Assembly (NCBI RefSeq): GCF_050859025.1
Contig: NZ_CP138200.1
Span: 3,782,001-3,846,000, forward strand
Direction of reading: 5' to 3'
Length of the DNA: 64,000 nt
Source: Wukongibacter sp050859025
GTDB taxonomy: Bacteria > Bacillota > Clostridia > Peptostreptococcales > Caminicellaceae
Shown here: in pieces, positions 52,718 through 61,464 of the stretch
How the letters are laid out: every line of letters begins with the position of its first letter
Numbering within the stretch: the first letter of the stretch is position 1
Program-made: the position numbers and the translations under genes
The notes under the pieces: model-generated
Seen by the model: only the letters and a program-made list of their open reading frames with translations
What the model was told of the DNA's origin: nothing
Databases searched by the model: none

Positions 52718-52756
52718 AAAAAATTAAAAACCCCTATTCTTCAAAAGAATAGGGGT
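52718..52756 (-). terminator. terminator of hppA
   Basis: A 12-bp stem ACCCCTATTCTT / AAGAATAGGGGT (52730-52756), loop CAA, followed in the minus direction by TTTTTAATTTTTTC. Lies 23 nt after the hppA stop. Confidence 0.9.
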
Positions 52757-52778
52757 CATATATACATTTTAGACTATA

Positions 52779-54755
52779 CTAGAATAATCCACCGATTGCA
52801 TTGAATAATGGTGCAAATACTAATGCAACTATAGTCATAAGTTTTATAAGTATATTGATTGATGGTCCAGAAGTATCCTTGAATGGATCACCAACAGTGT
52901 CGCCAACTACCGCTGCTTTATGAGGCTCACTACCTTTTCCACCATGATGTCCTTCTTCAATATATTTCTTAGCATTATCCCATGCTCCACCTGCATTTGC
53001 CATAAATATGGCCATAAGTACACCAGTTACTAGTCCACCAGCTAATAATCCACCTAGAGCTTCTTTTCCTAATACTATTCCAGTAGCAATAGGTGCAAGA
53101 ACTGCTGTTATACCAGGAATTAACATTTCTTTTAATGCTGATGCAGTACTGATATCAACGCACTTAGCATATTCTGGCTTAGCTTTACCTTCCATAACTC
53201 CAGGTATTTCTCTAAACTGTCTTCTAACTTCTTCAATCATTTCGTTTGCTGCCTTACCAACAGACTCCATTGTCATTGCTGAAAATAAGAATGGTAGCAT
53301 ACCACCAATTAATAAACCTACAACAACCTTTGGATTAAGAATATCTATATTGCTTATTTGTGCAACCTCTGAATATGATGCAAATAATGCAAGTGCAGTA
53401 AGTGCCGCAGAACCGATTGCAAAACCTTTACCAATAGCCGCAGTTGTATTTCCAACAGCGTCAAGCTTATCTGTGATTCCTCTTACCTCTTTAGGTAGTT
53501 CACACATTTCTGCAATACCACCTGCATTATCAGCTATAGGTCCATAGGCATCGACTGCGATAGTTATACCTGCAGTTGAAAGCATTCCTACTGCCGCTAA
53601 AGCTATACCATAAAGATCCATAAAGTAATATGCTAAAAGAATTCCACCTGAGATAAATATTATTGGATATGCAGTTGAAAGCATTCCTACTGCTAAACCA
53701 CTGATAATTGTTGTAGCTGGTCCTGTTTCAGACTGCTTTGCAATCTTCTTAACTGATCCAAACTCTCCTGATGTATATATTTCTGTAAGCTGTCCTATTA
53801 TTAATCCTACAATTAACCCTGAAGTAATTGCCCAGAATGCATTTAGATTACCAAAGAACATTCTACTTAAAACTAAGGCACCAATAACAACAATGATACC
53901 ACTTACATATGTTCCAAGTTTAAGAGCTTTATGTGGGTCAGAATTCTCATCACCCTTCACAAAGAATGTACCTATTATTGATGCAAGAATTCCTAGAGAT
54001 GCTAATAATAGAGGGAACAATGCTCCGTTAGTTCCTTCAGCAATAATACCTAGTGTAATAGCAGATATAATAGATCCTACATAGGATTCAAATAAGTCAG
54101 CACCCATTCCAGCAACGTCGCCAACATTATCACCAACGTTATCAGCAATAACTGCTGGGTTTCTTGGATCATCCTCTGGAATACCTGCTTCTACTTTACC
54201 AACTAAGTCAGCACCTACGTCAGCCGCTTTAGTATAAATACCTCCACCAACACGTGAAAATAATGCTATAGATGAAGCACCTAAAGCAAAGCCTGTAATT
54301 ATTTGAGGGTCATCAAATATTAAATATAATGTTCCAACACCTAAGATACCTAAACCAACAACAGCCATTCCCATAACTGCCCCACCTGAAAAAGCTACGG
54401 AAAGAGCCTTGTTCATACCATTTTCTTTTGCTGCATTTGCTGTTCTTACGTTTGCTTTTGTAGCTACTTTCATTCCAAAGAATCCAGCTAAAGCTGAAAA
54501 AGCAGCACCAACTAAAAAACAAACAGCTGTATTCCAGCCTATCCCAAAACCTATTACGATGAATAGAAGTGCTGCAAATACTACTAGTGATCTATATTCT
54601 CTTGTTAAAAATGCCATAGCACCTTCTTGTATGTATGATGATATCTCCTTCATTCTTTCATTTCCAACAGAAACTTTGTTAATTTTTGAAGTCAATACAT
54701 AAGCAAATATTAATGCGATTATTCCCACAATAGGTGCTAATACTAAATAATTCAT
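52779..54755 (-). CDS. hppA: membrane-bound ion-translocating pyrophosphatase
   Basis: 658 residues with about 16 membrane helices, the normal size for a bacterial V-type pyrophosphatase. Substrate-binding motifs: GGGIYTKAADVGADLVGKVE, then DDPRNPAVIADNVGDNVGD and GPIADNAGGIAEMCELP, and near the C-terminus GGAWDNAKKYIE and GDTVGDPFKDTSGP. It couples PPi hydrolysis to H+ or Na+ export. The residue governing K+ dependence (Ala/Lys in GNTTAAIGKGF) reads Ala, favouring the K+-dependent, often Na+-pumping, class. GAGGAGGC precedes the ATG. It is a monocistronic gene. Confidence 0.96.
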   Translation of the reverse strand: MNYLVLAPIVGIIALIFAYVLTSKINKVSVGNERMKEISSYIQEGAMAFLTREYRSLVVFAALLFIVIGFGIGWNTAVCFLVGAAFSALAGFFGMKVATKANVRTANAAKENGMNKALSVAFSGGAVMGMAVVGLGILGVGTLYLIFDDPQIITGFALGASSIALFSRVGGGIYTKAADVGADLVGKVEAGIPEDDPRNPAVIADNVGDNVGDVAGMGADLFESYVGSIISAITLGIIAEGTNGALFPLLLASLGILASIIGTFFVKGDENSDPHKALKLGTYVSGIIVVIGALVLSRMFFGNLNAFWAITSGLIVGLIIGQLTEIYTSGEFGSVKKIAKQSETGPATTIISGLAVGMLSTAYPIIFISGGILLAYYFMDLYGIALAAVGMLSTAGITIAVDAYGPIADNAGGIAEMCELPKEVRGITDKLDAVGNTTAAIGKGFAIGSAALTALALFASYSEVAQISNIDILNPKVVVGLLIGGMLPFLFSAMTMESVGKAANEMIEEVRRQFREIPGVMEGKAKPEYAKCVDISTASALKEMLIPGITAVLAPIATGIVLGKEALGGLLAGGLVTGVLMAIFMANAGGAWDNAKKYIEEGHHGGKGSEPHKAAVVGDTVGDPFKDTSGPSINILIKLMTIVALVFAPLFNAIGGLF

Positions 54756-54865
54756 TAAACTGCCTCCTCACATTCCAAATAAATATTCAGTTTTCTTAAA
54801 CTTATTTAAAGAGAATAATTGTGACTATTATTCTCTTTAACATCACTGCAACTAGAAATATTTTT

Positions 54866-55099
54866 TTATCCTTGTAAATACACTAACACTAAAGAACAAA
54901 TTATAAATGCTATTGCTCCTATTTTAGTAACTTTTGAAAGCATTGCATCATAACCTCTACCTTTTTGCTTTCCTAAAAGTTGCTCTGCACCACCAGCTAT
55001 TGACCCCGACAAACCAGCACTTTTCCCTGATTGTAGCAATATACTAATAATTAAAATTAAACTCGCTATAACTTGTAATACCATGAAAGCCATTCTCAT
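54866..55099 (-). CDS. secG: preprotein translocase subunit SecG
   Basis: 77 residues with two hydrophobic helices (VLQVIASLILIISILLQSG and IGAIAFIICSLVLVYLQG) flanking the typical loop SAGLSGSIAGGAEQLLGKQKG. It assists the SecYEG channel. ATG at 55099 has AGGAGG 8 nt upstream; the in-frame GTG at 55108 overlaps that site. It follows eno in the usual Clostridia order eno-secG, but rnr, the usual next gene, is 7 kb further on. Confidence 0.94.
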   Translation of the reverse strand: MRMAFMVLQVIASLILIISILLQSGKSAGLSGSIAGGAEQLLGKQKGRGYDAMLSKVTKIGAIAFIICSLVLVYLQG

Positions 55100-55216
55100 C
55101 CCATCCACCTCCTATTCTCAAGCTTAACAAAATAATTTTAACATAGGAGTTTTTTAAAATCAACACAATAATAACAAAGTATTTTTGTGAAAACCTTTGC
55201 CTATTAAAATCATAAT

Positions 55217-55243
55217 TTAAGAGGGTAAAAAATACCCTCTTAA
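55217..55243 (-). terminator. terminator after eno
   Basis: An 11-bp perfect stem TTAAGAGGGTA / TACCCTCTTAA with a 5-nt A loop. No long T tract follows, so it may only partly stop transcription between eno and secG. Confidence 0.6.
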
Positions 55244-55280
55244 ATATTATTACTATTATTTACTAGTTTATACAATTCCA

Positions 55281-56573
55281 TTACTTTTTGATGTTATAAA
55301 ATGCGTTTCTTCCAGCAAATTTTGCGGAATTGTCAAGTAAATCTTCTATTCTTAGTAATTGATTGTATTTTGCAACTCTATCTGTTCTAGAAGGTGCTCC
55401 AGTCTTAATCTGACCAGCATTTACAGCAACTACTAGATCAGCTATTGTTGAATCTTCAGTCTCTCCTGATCTATGAGAAACTACTGCAGTATAGCCAGCT
55501 CTTTTAGCCATTTCAATAGCATCTAATGTTTCAGTTACTGTACCTATTTGGTTTAACTTGATAAGAATAGAGTTAGCTGTACTATTTTCAATACCTTTTG
55601 AAAGTCTTGTTGTATTAGTAACGAATAGGTCATCACCAACTATTTGGATTTTATCTCCTAACTTTTCAGTCATTAGCTTCCATCCATCCCAGTCTTCTTC
55701 ATCAAGACCGTCTTCGATAGAGATAATTGGATACTTTTCTACTAACTTACCGTAGAATTCTACCATTTCTTCAGAAGTCTTAACTAGACCTTCTCCTTTT
55801 AATTCATATTTCTTCTCTTCTTTGTTGTAGATTTCTGTAGCAGCTACGTCTAAAGCTAACATAACATCTTCTCCCGGTTTATAACCAGCAGTTTGAATTG
55901 CATCCATAATTACTTGTAATGCTTCTTCATTTGAAGTTAAGTTAGGCGCAAATCCACCTTCGTCACCAACAGATGTATTTAATCCTTTATCCTTTAGTAC
56001 TTTCTTTAGATTGTGGAATATTTCAGCACCCATTCTTAGGGCTTCAGCAAAGGATTTAGCTCCAACTGGCATTACCATGAATTCTTGAATATCCACGTTA
56101 TTGTCAGCATGCTCTCCACCGTTTAATATGTTCATCATCGGAACTGGTAAAGTCTTTGCATTTACTCCACCTAAGTATTGATATATTGGTAGTCCTAATG
56201 TACTTGCAGCAGCCTTAGCAATAGCCATTGAAACTCCAAGTATTGCATTGGCACCTAGCTTACCCTTGTTGTCAGTTCCATCTAAGTCTATCATCAATTG
56301 GTCTAAACCTACTTGATCAAATACTTCTTTTCCTACTATTTCAGGAGCGATAATCTCATTTATGTTTTGTACAGCCTTTGTTACACCCTTACCTAAAAAT
56401 CTTCCTTTTTCACCATCTCTAAGCTCAACTGCTTCAAATGCTCCTGTAGAGGCTCCAGATGGTACCGCAGCTCTACCCATACAACCGTCATCAAGGTATA
56501 CTTCTACCTCTACCGTTGGATTACCTCTAGAATCTAAAATTTCTCTACCATAAATACCAATTATATTAGCCAT
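55281..56573 (-). CDS. eno: enolase
   Basis: 430 residues, standard length. Signatures: REILDSRGNPTVEVEVYLDDG, then AAVPSGASTGAFEAVELRDG, the catalytic SVGDEGGFAPNL, metal ligands in LALDVAATE, SIEDGLDEEDWDGW and QIVGDDLFVTN, and ILIKLNQIGTVTETLDAI with SHRSGETED. It converts 2-phosphoglycerate to phosphoenolpyruvate. GGGAGG precedes the ATG. It is the last glycolytic gene of the cluster; no phosphoglycerate mutase gene precedes it. Confidence 0.98.
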   Translation of the reverse strand: MANIIGIYGREILDSRGNPTVEVEVYLDDGCMGRAAVPSGASTGAFEAVELRDGEKGRFLGKGVTKAVQNINEIIAPEIVGKEVFDQVGLDQLMIDLDGTDNKGKLGANAILGVSMAIAKAAASTLGLPIYQYLGGVNAKTLPVPMMNILNGGEHADNNVDIQEFMVMPVGAKSFAEALRMGAEIFHNLKKVLKDKGLNTSVGDEGGFAPNLTSNEEALQVIMDAIQTAGYKPGEDVMLALDVAATEIYNKEEKKYELKGEGLVKTSEEMVEFYGKLVEKYPIISIEDGLDEEDWDGWKLMTEKLGDKIQIVGDDLFVTNTTRLSKGIENSTANSILIKLNQIGTVTETLDAIEMAKRAGYTAVVSHRSGETEDSTIADLVVAVNAGQIKTGAPSRTDRVAKYNQLLRIEDLLDNSAKFAGRNAFYNIKK

Positions 56574-56692
56574 GTTAATAACCTCCCAAATTTTTATTTA
56601 TTAAGCAAATTGCATAATTGTTCTTTTTAAAAACTCTATACTGTATATAGCCTTAAAAACTTTAAACCTATATTCTATTTATTATGTAATTG

Positions 56693-56780
56693 TACTAAAT
56701 TAACCTACTGTACTAGTTTCTGGAGCTTAAGGATATTAATATCTCTTAAGCTCTTACAATTTGCTATTTCTATTTTACTA
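56693..56780. repeat. dispersed intergenic repeat, copy 2 (pair with 2332-2421)
   Basis: ctactgtactagttt, ggatattaatat and cttaagctctta match the order in 2332-2421. It occupies the place between tpiA and eno where gpmI lies in many Clostridia; otherwise 56574-56821 shows nothing coding. Confidence 0.4.
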
Positions 56781-56821
56781 GCTAGACTAATGAAGTTAGA
56801 ATTGTTCAGCTTGCTTTATAT

Positions 56822-57568
56822 TTAAAAGTTTACTATTTGTGAAAAACTTTCTGCCTCTAAGCTTGCTCCACCAACTAATGCTCCGTCAATATCATCTTGC
56901 CTCATTAACTCTTCTACATTAGCAGGCTTAACGCTTCCACCGTATTGAATTCTTATTTCCTCGGAAATAGTGTCATCATAAAGCTCTTTAATTACATCTC
57001 TTATGTATGCAATTGCACTATTCGCCATCTCCGGTGTAGCTGTCTCACCAGTTCCTATGGCCCAAATAGGTTCATATGCTATAACAATATTCTTTGTATC
57101 CTCAGCATCAATTCCTTTAAAAGCCTCAGTTACTTGCGCCTTAAGTAAGCTTTCTGTATTTTCTTCTTTTCTTACTTCAAGAGTTTCACCTACACAAACT
57201 ATTGGCTTAATGTCATGGTTTAATGCAGCTTTGATTTTCTTATTTACCGTTTGATCCGTCTCACCAAAGTACTGTCTTCTTTCAGAGTGACCAACTATAC
57301 AATAATCTATGTTTAAATCCTTTAACATTAATGGTGATATTTCACCTGTAAAGGCTCCCTTTTCTTCAAAGTACATATTTTGTGCACCGATTTTTATGTT
57401 AGTACCTTTAGTTGCTTCCTTTAATATACTTAGTAAAGTATACGGAGGACATATAATTACTTCTACATCAGTGCCTTTAACCTTCTCTTTAAGCTCAGAA
57501 ACGTATTCGAATGCAACATCCTTAGTCATATGCATCTTCCAGTTTCCTGCAATAATTGGTAATCTCAT
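56822..57568 (-). CDS. tpiA: triosephosphate isomerase
   Basis: 248 residues. AGNWKMHMTK (Asn/Lys of the active site), YCIVGHSERRQYFGE (catalytic His), IAYEPIWAIGTGETATPE (catalytic Glu and the flexible loop), IQYGGSVKPANVEEL and DGALVGGASLEAESF. It interconverts glyceraldehyde-3-phosphate and dihydroxyacetone phosphate. GAGGTG precedes the ATG. It is third in the cggR-gapA-pgk-tpiA-eno order, with a 140-nt repeat-containing gap to pgk. Confidence 0.98.
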   Translation of the reverse strand: MRLPIIAGNWKMHMTKDVAFEYVSELKEKVKGTDVEVIICPPYTLLSILKEATKGTNIKIGAQNMYFEEKGAFTGEISPLMLKDLNIDYCIVGHSERRQYFGETDQTVNKKIKAALNHDIKPIVCVGETLEVRKEENTESLLKAQVTEAFKGIDAEDTKNIVIAYEPIWAIGTGETATPEMANSAIAYIRDVIKELYDDTISEEIRIQYGGSVKPANVEELMRQDDIDGALVGGASLEAESFSQIVNF

Positions 57569-57600
57569 GTCTTCACCTCACATATTTATCTTCTTTATTA

Positions 57601-57705
57601 TATAGGTATTTAAGTAAAGACCCTAATTTATAGATATCCAAAACTCTCAAAACCGTCAAGTATTTGCACATTTACAAATTAAGTTTTACTATTTAAACTT
57701 TATAA
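57601..57705. repeat. palindromic intergenic repeat, copy 3 (decayed)
   Basis: Left arm taggtatttaagtaaaga and ccctaatttatag, right arm aaattaagttttactatttaaa. The arms align with the repeat at 2420-2524 but with more mismatches. Confidence 0.35.
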
Positions 57706-57711
57706 AATTAC

Positions 57712-58881
57712 TTATTTTAAGCAATCAATTCCTGGTAAAACTTTACCTTCTAAGTACTCTAATGAAGCTCCACCACCAGTTGAAATGTGAGTAAACTTGT
57801 CAGCATAACCTAAATCCATAGCTGCTGCTGCACTATCTCCACCACCAATTATAGTTGTGGCACCTTCAAGATTTGCAATTGATTCACAAACTCCAATTGT
57901 ACCCTTTGCAAAGTTTTCCATTTCAAATACGCCCATTGGTCCATTCCAAACAACAGTTTTTGCCCCAGCAAGCTCTTTAGCAAATAATTTAATTGTTGCT
58001 TCACCGATATCAAGGCCCATTTCATCTTCAGCTATTTCATCTACACTGATTGTTCTAAATTCGGTGTCATTTTTAAATTCCTTCGCAGCTACTGTATCAA
58101 CTGGTAATACAATCTTATCTCCAGCCTTTTCCAATAGGTTTTTAGCTAACTCAATCTTATCTTCTTCCACCAGCGACTTTCCTATATTCTTTCCTAACGC
58201 CTTAAGGAATGTAAACATCATACCGCCACCAACTAGTATCTTATCTGCCTTTTTGATCAAATTCTCGATAACTCCAATCTTGTCAGATACCTTTGCACCA
58301 CCAAGTATTGCAATAAGCGGCCTTTCTGGATTACTAACAGCTCCACCAATAAACTTAATCTCTTTCTCTAATAAATATCCTGCTGCTGATTCTAAATTCC
58401 CAGCAATTCCAACATTTGAAGCATGGGCTCTGTGAGCTGTACCAAATGCATCATTTATGTAAACATCACCTAGCGATGCCCAGTATTTACCTAATTCAGG
58501 ATCATTTTTAGTTTCACCCTTCTCAAATCTTGTATTTTCGAAAAGTAAAACTTCTCCTTCTTTCATGTCAGCTATGGCATTTTCTAAAACTTCGCCTCTA
58601 GTAGCTGGAACAAAGTTAACACTTTTATCTAAAAGCTCCGCAAGTCTATCTGCAATAGGTTTAAGAGTTTTTGTCAATTTGTCCTCTTCTGTCTTTACTC
58701 TACCTAAGTGTGAGAATAATATAACTCTCCCACCTTGTTCAATAACATATTTTATTGTAGGAAGTGCGGCTACTATCCTATTGTCATTTGTAATTTTTCC
58801 GTCCTTAACAGGAACATTAAAGTCAACACGAATTAATACTTTTTTACCTTTTAATTCTAGGTCTTTCACAGTTTTCGCCAT
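57712..58881 (-). CDS. pgk: phosphoglycerate kinase
   Basis: 389 residues. VLIRVDFNVPVKDGKITND, then LFSHLGRVK, ENTRFEKGETKNDPE and NDAFGTAHRAHASN in the N-domain, and the nucleotide-binding LAILGGAKVSDKIGVIENL, MMFTFLKA, WNGPMGVFEMENFAKGT and GGGDSAAAA with STGGGASLEYLEG in the C-domain. It generates ATP from 1,3-bisphosphoglycerate. AGGAGG precedes the ATG. It is separated from gapA by a terminator-like hairpin. Confidence 0.98.
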   Translation of the reverse strand: MAKTVKDLELKGKKVLIRVDFNVPVKDGKITNDNRIVAALPTIKYVIEQGGRVILFSHLGRVKTEEDKLTKTLKPIADRLAELLDKSVNFVPATRGEVLENAIADMKEGEVLLFENTRFEKGETKNDPELGKYWASLGDVYINDAFGTAHRAHASNVGIAGNLESAAGYLLEKEIKFIGGAVSNPERPLIAILGGAKVSDKIGVIENLIKKADKILVGGGMMFTFLKALGKNIGKSLVEEDKIELAKNLLEKAGDKIVLPVDTVAAKEFKNDTEFRTISVDEIAEDEMGLDIGEATIKLFAKELAGAKTVVWNGPMGVFEMENFAKGTIGVCESIANLEGATTIIGGGDSAAAAMDLGYADKFTHISTGGGASLEYLEGKVLPGIDCLK

Positions 58882-58919
58882 TTATATAACCTCCTATGCT
58901 TCTCACATGATGGGTTCAT

Positions 58920-58954
58920 GTCAAAAAATAGCGGAACTAAAATGCTCCGCTATT
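58920..58954 (-). terminator. intercistronic terminator between gapA and pgk
   Basis: AATAGCGGA (58927-58935) / TCCGCTATT (58946-58954) and, in the minus direction, TTTTTTGACATG. It probably attenuates transcription so that gapA is made in excess of pgk and later genes. Confidence 0.8.
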
Positions 58955-58985
58955 CTATTATTATAATCATTTTAATGTATGAATA

Positions 58986-59993
58986 TTACTTATTCATTAA
59001 GTCTACAAAATACTTAGCAGTTCTCACTAATTGTGCAGTATAAGACATTTCATTATCATACCAAGTAACAACCTTAACCATTTGCTTTCCATCTACTTCT
59101 AACACCTTAGTACATCCTGCATCAAATAACGAACCATATTTAGTTCCAATAATATCAGATGAAACGATTGGGTCTTCTGTGTAACCTAAAGTTTCGTTTG
59201 AAGCTTCCTTCATTGCAGCATTAATCTCTTCAACAGTTACGTTCTTTTCTAATTCAACTGTTAAGTCAACTAAAGATCCCGTCATAGTAGGAACCCTCAT
59301 AGCTCCACCATCAAGTAAACCATTTAGCTCCGGTAATACTTTACCCACTGCCACTGCAGCACCAGTAGTAGTTGGTACGATATTTTGAGCTGCTGTTCTA
59401 CCTCTTCTTAAATCACTATGAGGACCATCTAACGTATTTTGATCATTTGTGTATGCATGTATAGTAGTCATTAAGCCTTTTACTAAACCAAAGTTATCAT
59501 TTAACACCTTCGCAACTGGAGCTAAACAGTTAGTTGTACAAGAAGCACCTGATAATACAGTTTCGCTACCATCTAAAATTTCATGGTTTACATTATAAAC
59601 AACTGTCTTCATATCACCTTTAGCTGGAGCTGAAATAATTACTTTCTTAGCACCTGCCTTGATATGCTTTTCTGCTAAATCCTTTGTTCTAAAGAATCCT
59701 GTACACTCAATTACAACGTCAACATCATGCTCTCCCCAAGGCAAATTTTCTGGATCTTTTTGAGCATAGATTTTGATTTCCTTACCATCTACAGATATAG
59801 CTCCTTCTTTAGCTTCTATTGAGTCCACTTTGTATGTACCTTGAGCTGTATCATACTTTAATAAATGTGCTAAAGTCTTTGCATCAGTTAAATCGTTTAG
59901 TGCAACAATTTCAAATTCTGGGCTATCAAACATTAACCTGAAGGCTAATCTCCCTATTCTACCAAAACCATTAATCGCAACTTTTACTGCCAT
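58986..59993 (-). CDS. gapA: glyceraldehyde-3-phosphate dehydrogenase
   Basis: 335 residues. NAD-binding INGFGRIGRLAFR at the start, the catalytic Cys in SGASCTTNCLAPVAK, His region TTIHAYTNDQNTLDGPH, and C-terminal WYDNEMSYTAQLVRT. It oxidises glyceraldehyde-3-phosphate with NAD+. AGGAGGA precedes the ATG. The gene follows the cggR stop by 2 nt, so it is under CggR control and co-transcribed. Confidence 0.98.
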   Translation of the reverse strand: MAVKVAINGFGRIGRLAFRLMFDSPEFEIVALNDLTDAKTLAHLLKYDTAQGTYKVDSIEAKEGAISVDGKEIKIYAQKDPENLPWGEHDVDVVIECTGFFRTKDLAEKHIKAGAKKVIISAPAKGDMKTVVYNVNHEILDGSETVLSGASCTTNCLAPVAKVLNDNFGLVKGLMTTIHAYTNDQNTLDGPHSDLRRGRTAAQNIVPTTTGAAVAVGKVLPELNGLLDGGAMRVPTMTGSLVDLTVELEKNVTVEEINAAMKEASNETLGYTEDPIVSSDIIGTKYGSLFDAGCTKVLEVDGKQMVKVVTWYDNEMSYTAQLVRTAKYFVDLMNK

Positions 59994-59995
59994 TT

Positions 59996-61066
59996 TTATT
60001 CCTCCTTATATTTATAAATAATTTTTTTAGCTACACTTTCATCACAAACCAAAGTAAGATTTTTGTTTAGCTTAGATATTGAAACTATTGCCTCTGCCTT
60101 GTCACTACCTCCAGCAACGGCAATTAGATTTTCAAGCTTTTTAAATGTTTCAAGTTTGATACCAATGGTACTTATCTCATGGACTATCTCTCCAGATTCA
60201 TTAAAGTAGTATCCAAATGCCTCTGATACAGCCCCCTTTTCAATAAGGGCTTCTATCTCTTCATCGTTTAATCCTCTTCTACCTGCCATTGCATCTGCTC
60301 TACCAACTCCAAATGCTAATATATCTATATCTTCAATAAGCTCAACTATTTCCTTTATAGAAGGCTCTTTAAGCAGACTTTCTATAGTATCCTTTGATAA
60401 AAAATCTGGAGTATATAATGTCTTGTAATTGCAATCTAATTTATTAGCTAAGTTTTGAACTAAAGTATTTGCTTGATATTCTACTCTTTTACCTAGTCCT
60501 CCTCTGGCAGGAACTATGGTAATATTGTTAAATTTATTTTTATCATTTCTATATTCCATAACAAGTTGTGACATAGTTGTACCGCCAGTAAGCCCAACTA
60601 TTGAATTATCTTCAATACAGGTTTTTAAATAGTTAGCTGCTGTTTTACCCATTTCTCTATCCATAAACGGGTCATCTTCAGAGGAATTTGGAACAACTAT
60701 TACTTTCTCTATTTTTAAAATTCCCTTTAGTTTATCCTCCAAAACCTTTAATCCCTTTAGAATATGAAACACATACTTCAATCTATCTAATGTATTTTTT
60801 CCTCTTGTTGTAATATTCATACCCTCTTGAGTAATATTTATTAAGCCTTGTTTTTTTAAGGCCGTCGATGCAGTTCTTATATTCCTTTCAGTTAAATCAA
60901 GCTTGTCTGATAGGCTTCTTCTACCAATAGGCCCAAGAAAATTTATTACTCTTAAAACACTATATCTTATTTCTATAACATCCATAAAATCTGGAACCAT
61001 GTTATTTAGAACACCTATTAACTCATCTATTTCAAAAATATCCTTATTGTTTCTTTTATTATCCAA
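59996..61066 (-). CDS. cggR: central glycolytic genes regulator CggR (SorC family)
   Basis: About 356 residues. N-terminal winged HTH (RYSVLRVINFLGPIGRRSLSDKL, DLTERNIRTASTALKKQGLI), then a SorC sugar-phosphate-binding domain with VGLTGGTTMSQLVMEY, VPARGGLGKRVEYQANT, LAFGVGRADAMAGRRG and VAGGSDKAEAI. CggR represses the gapA operon and is released by fructose-1,6-bisphosphate. The start is a TTG at 61066, 7 nt after GGAG; the frame runs upstream through the promoter, so a longer start is unlikely. It is the first gene of the operon. Confidence 0.95.
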   Translation of the reverse strand: MDNKRNNKDIFEIDELIGVLNNMVPDFMDVIEIRYSVLRVINFLGPIGRRSLSDKLDLTERNIRTASTALKKQGLINITQEGMNITTRGKNTLDRLKYVFHILKGLKVLEDKLKGILKIEKVIVVPNSSEDDPFMDREMGKTAANYLKTCIEDNSIVGLTGGTTMSQLVMEYRNDKNKFNNITIVPARGGLGKRVEYQANTLVQNLANKLDCNYKTLYTPDFLSKDTIESLLKEPSIKEIVELIEDIDILAFGVGRADAMAGRRGLNDEEIEALIEKGAVSEAFGYYFNESGEIVHEISTIGIKLETFKKLENLIAVAGGSDKAEAIVSISKLNKNLTLVCDESVAKKIIYKYKEE

Positions 61067-61081
61067 GTTAACACTCCATTC

Positions 61082-61111
61082 TATATACAGAATGATATAA
61101 TATCGGGTCAA
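61082..61111 (-). promoter_or_regulatory. promoter of the cggR-gapA operon
   Basis: TTGACC (61106-61111), 18-nt spacer, TATATA (61082-61087) in the minus direction. The start point would be only about 10 nt before the TTG codon, so the leader is very short. Confidence 0.6.
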
Positions 61112-61141
61112 ATTGTGTCCGCATGTATTCTTTTCGTCCCG
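61106..61141 (-). promoter_or_regulatory. CggR operator
   Basis: Minus strand: CGGGACG (61141-61135), then GCGGACACAATTTGACC (61122-61106). This follows the B. subtilis operator pattern of two direct half-sites of CGGGAC-N6-TGTC type, as recalled. It overlaps the -35 element, so bound CggR would block RNA polymerase. Confidence 0.7.
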
Positions 61142-61229
61142 ACTGTTTCAAAAAAATATCTAAATTAATTATACATTTAGTACCCCAAAATTTCAATAGC
61201 TAAAATCATATTATTTTCAAATTTAACCA

Positions 61230-61275
61230 TTAATTAATAAAACAAGGATTGCCCTAAAACCAGAATTCCTTGTTT
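61230..61275 (-). terminator. terminator of rpoN
   Basis: AAACAAGGA (61240-61248) / TCCTTGTTT (61267-61275), followed in the minus direction by TATTAATTAATGG. Together with the 190-nt gap it separates rpoN from cggR. The remaining 61112-61464 holds only the operator and AT-rich sequence. Confidence 0.6.
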
Positions 61276-61464
61276 ATATACTCAAAGAGCAGTCTTAAAA
61301 CGTCCTGTATACAATCTAACTGCTATACTTTACATATAAACCTTCTGATTTTTGAGCAACCCCGTTGTCTCGTTAATATAATTAAATAATAATTTCAAAA
61401 TCTTATATGACAATTAAATGAATACTTTTATAAATAATAAAATATTTATTACAAAAACTTTGTT

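Noticed and set aside
53008..53547. A 179-codon plus-strand frame antisense to hppA
   Set aside because: A shadow of the strongly biased codons of hppA; no site and no recognisable domain. The same holds for the 192-codon frame antisense to pgk.
54313..54522. A 69-codon Trp/Ser/Lys-rich minus-strand frame within hppA
   Set aside because: A shifted frame inside a well-supported gene; low-complexity product.
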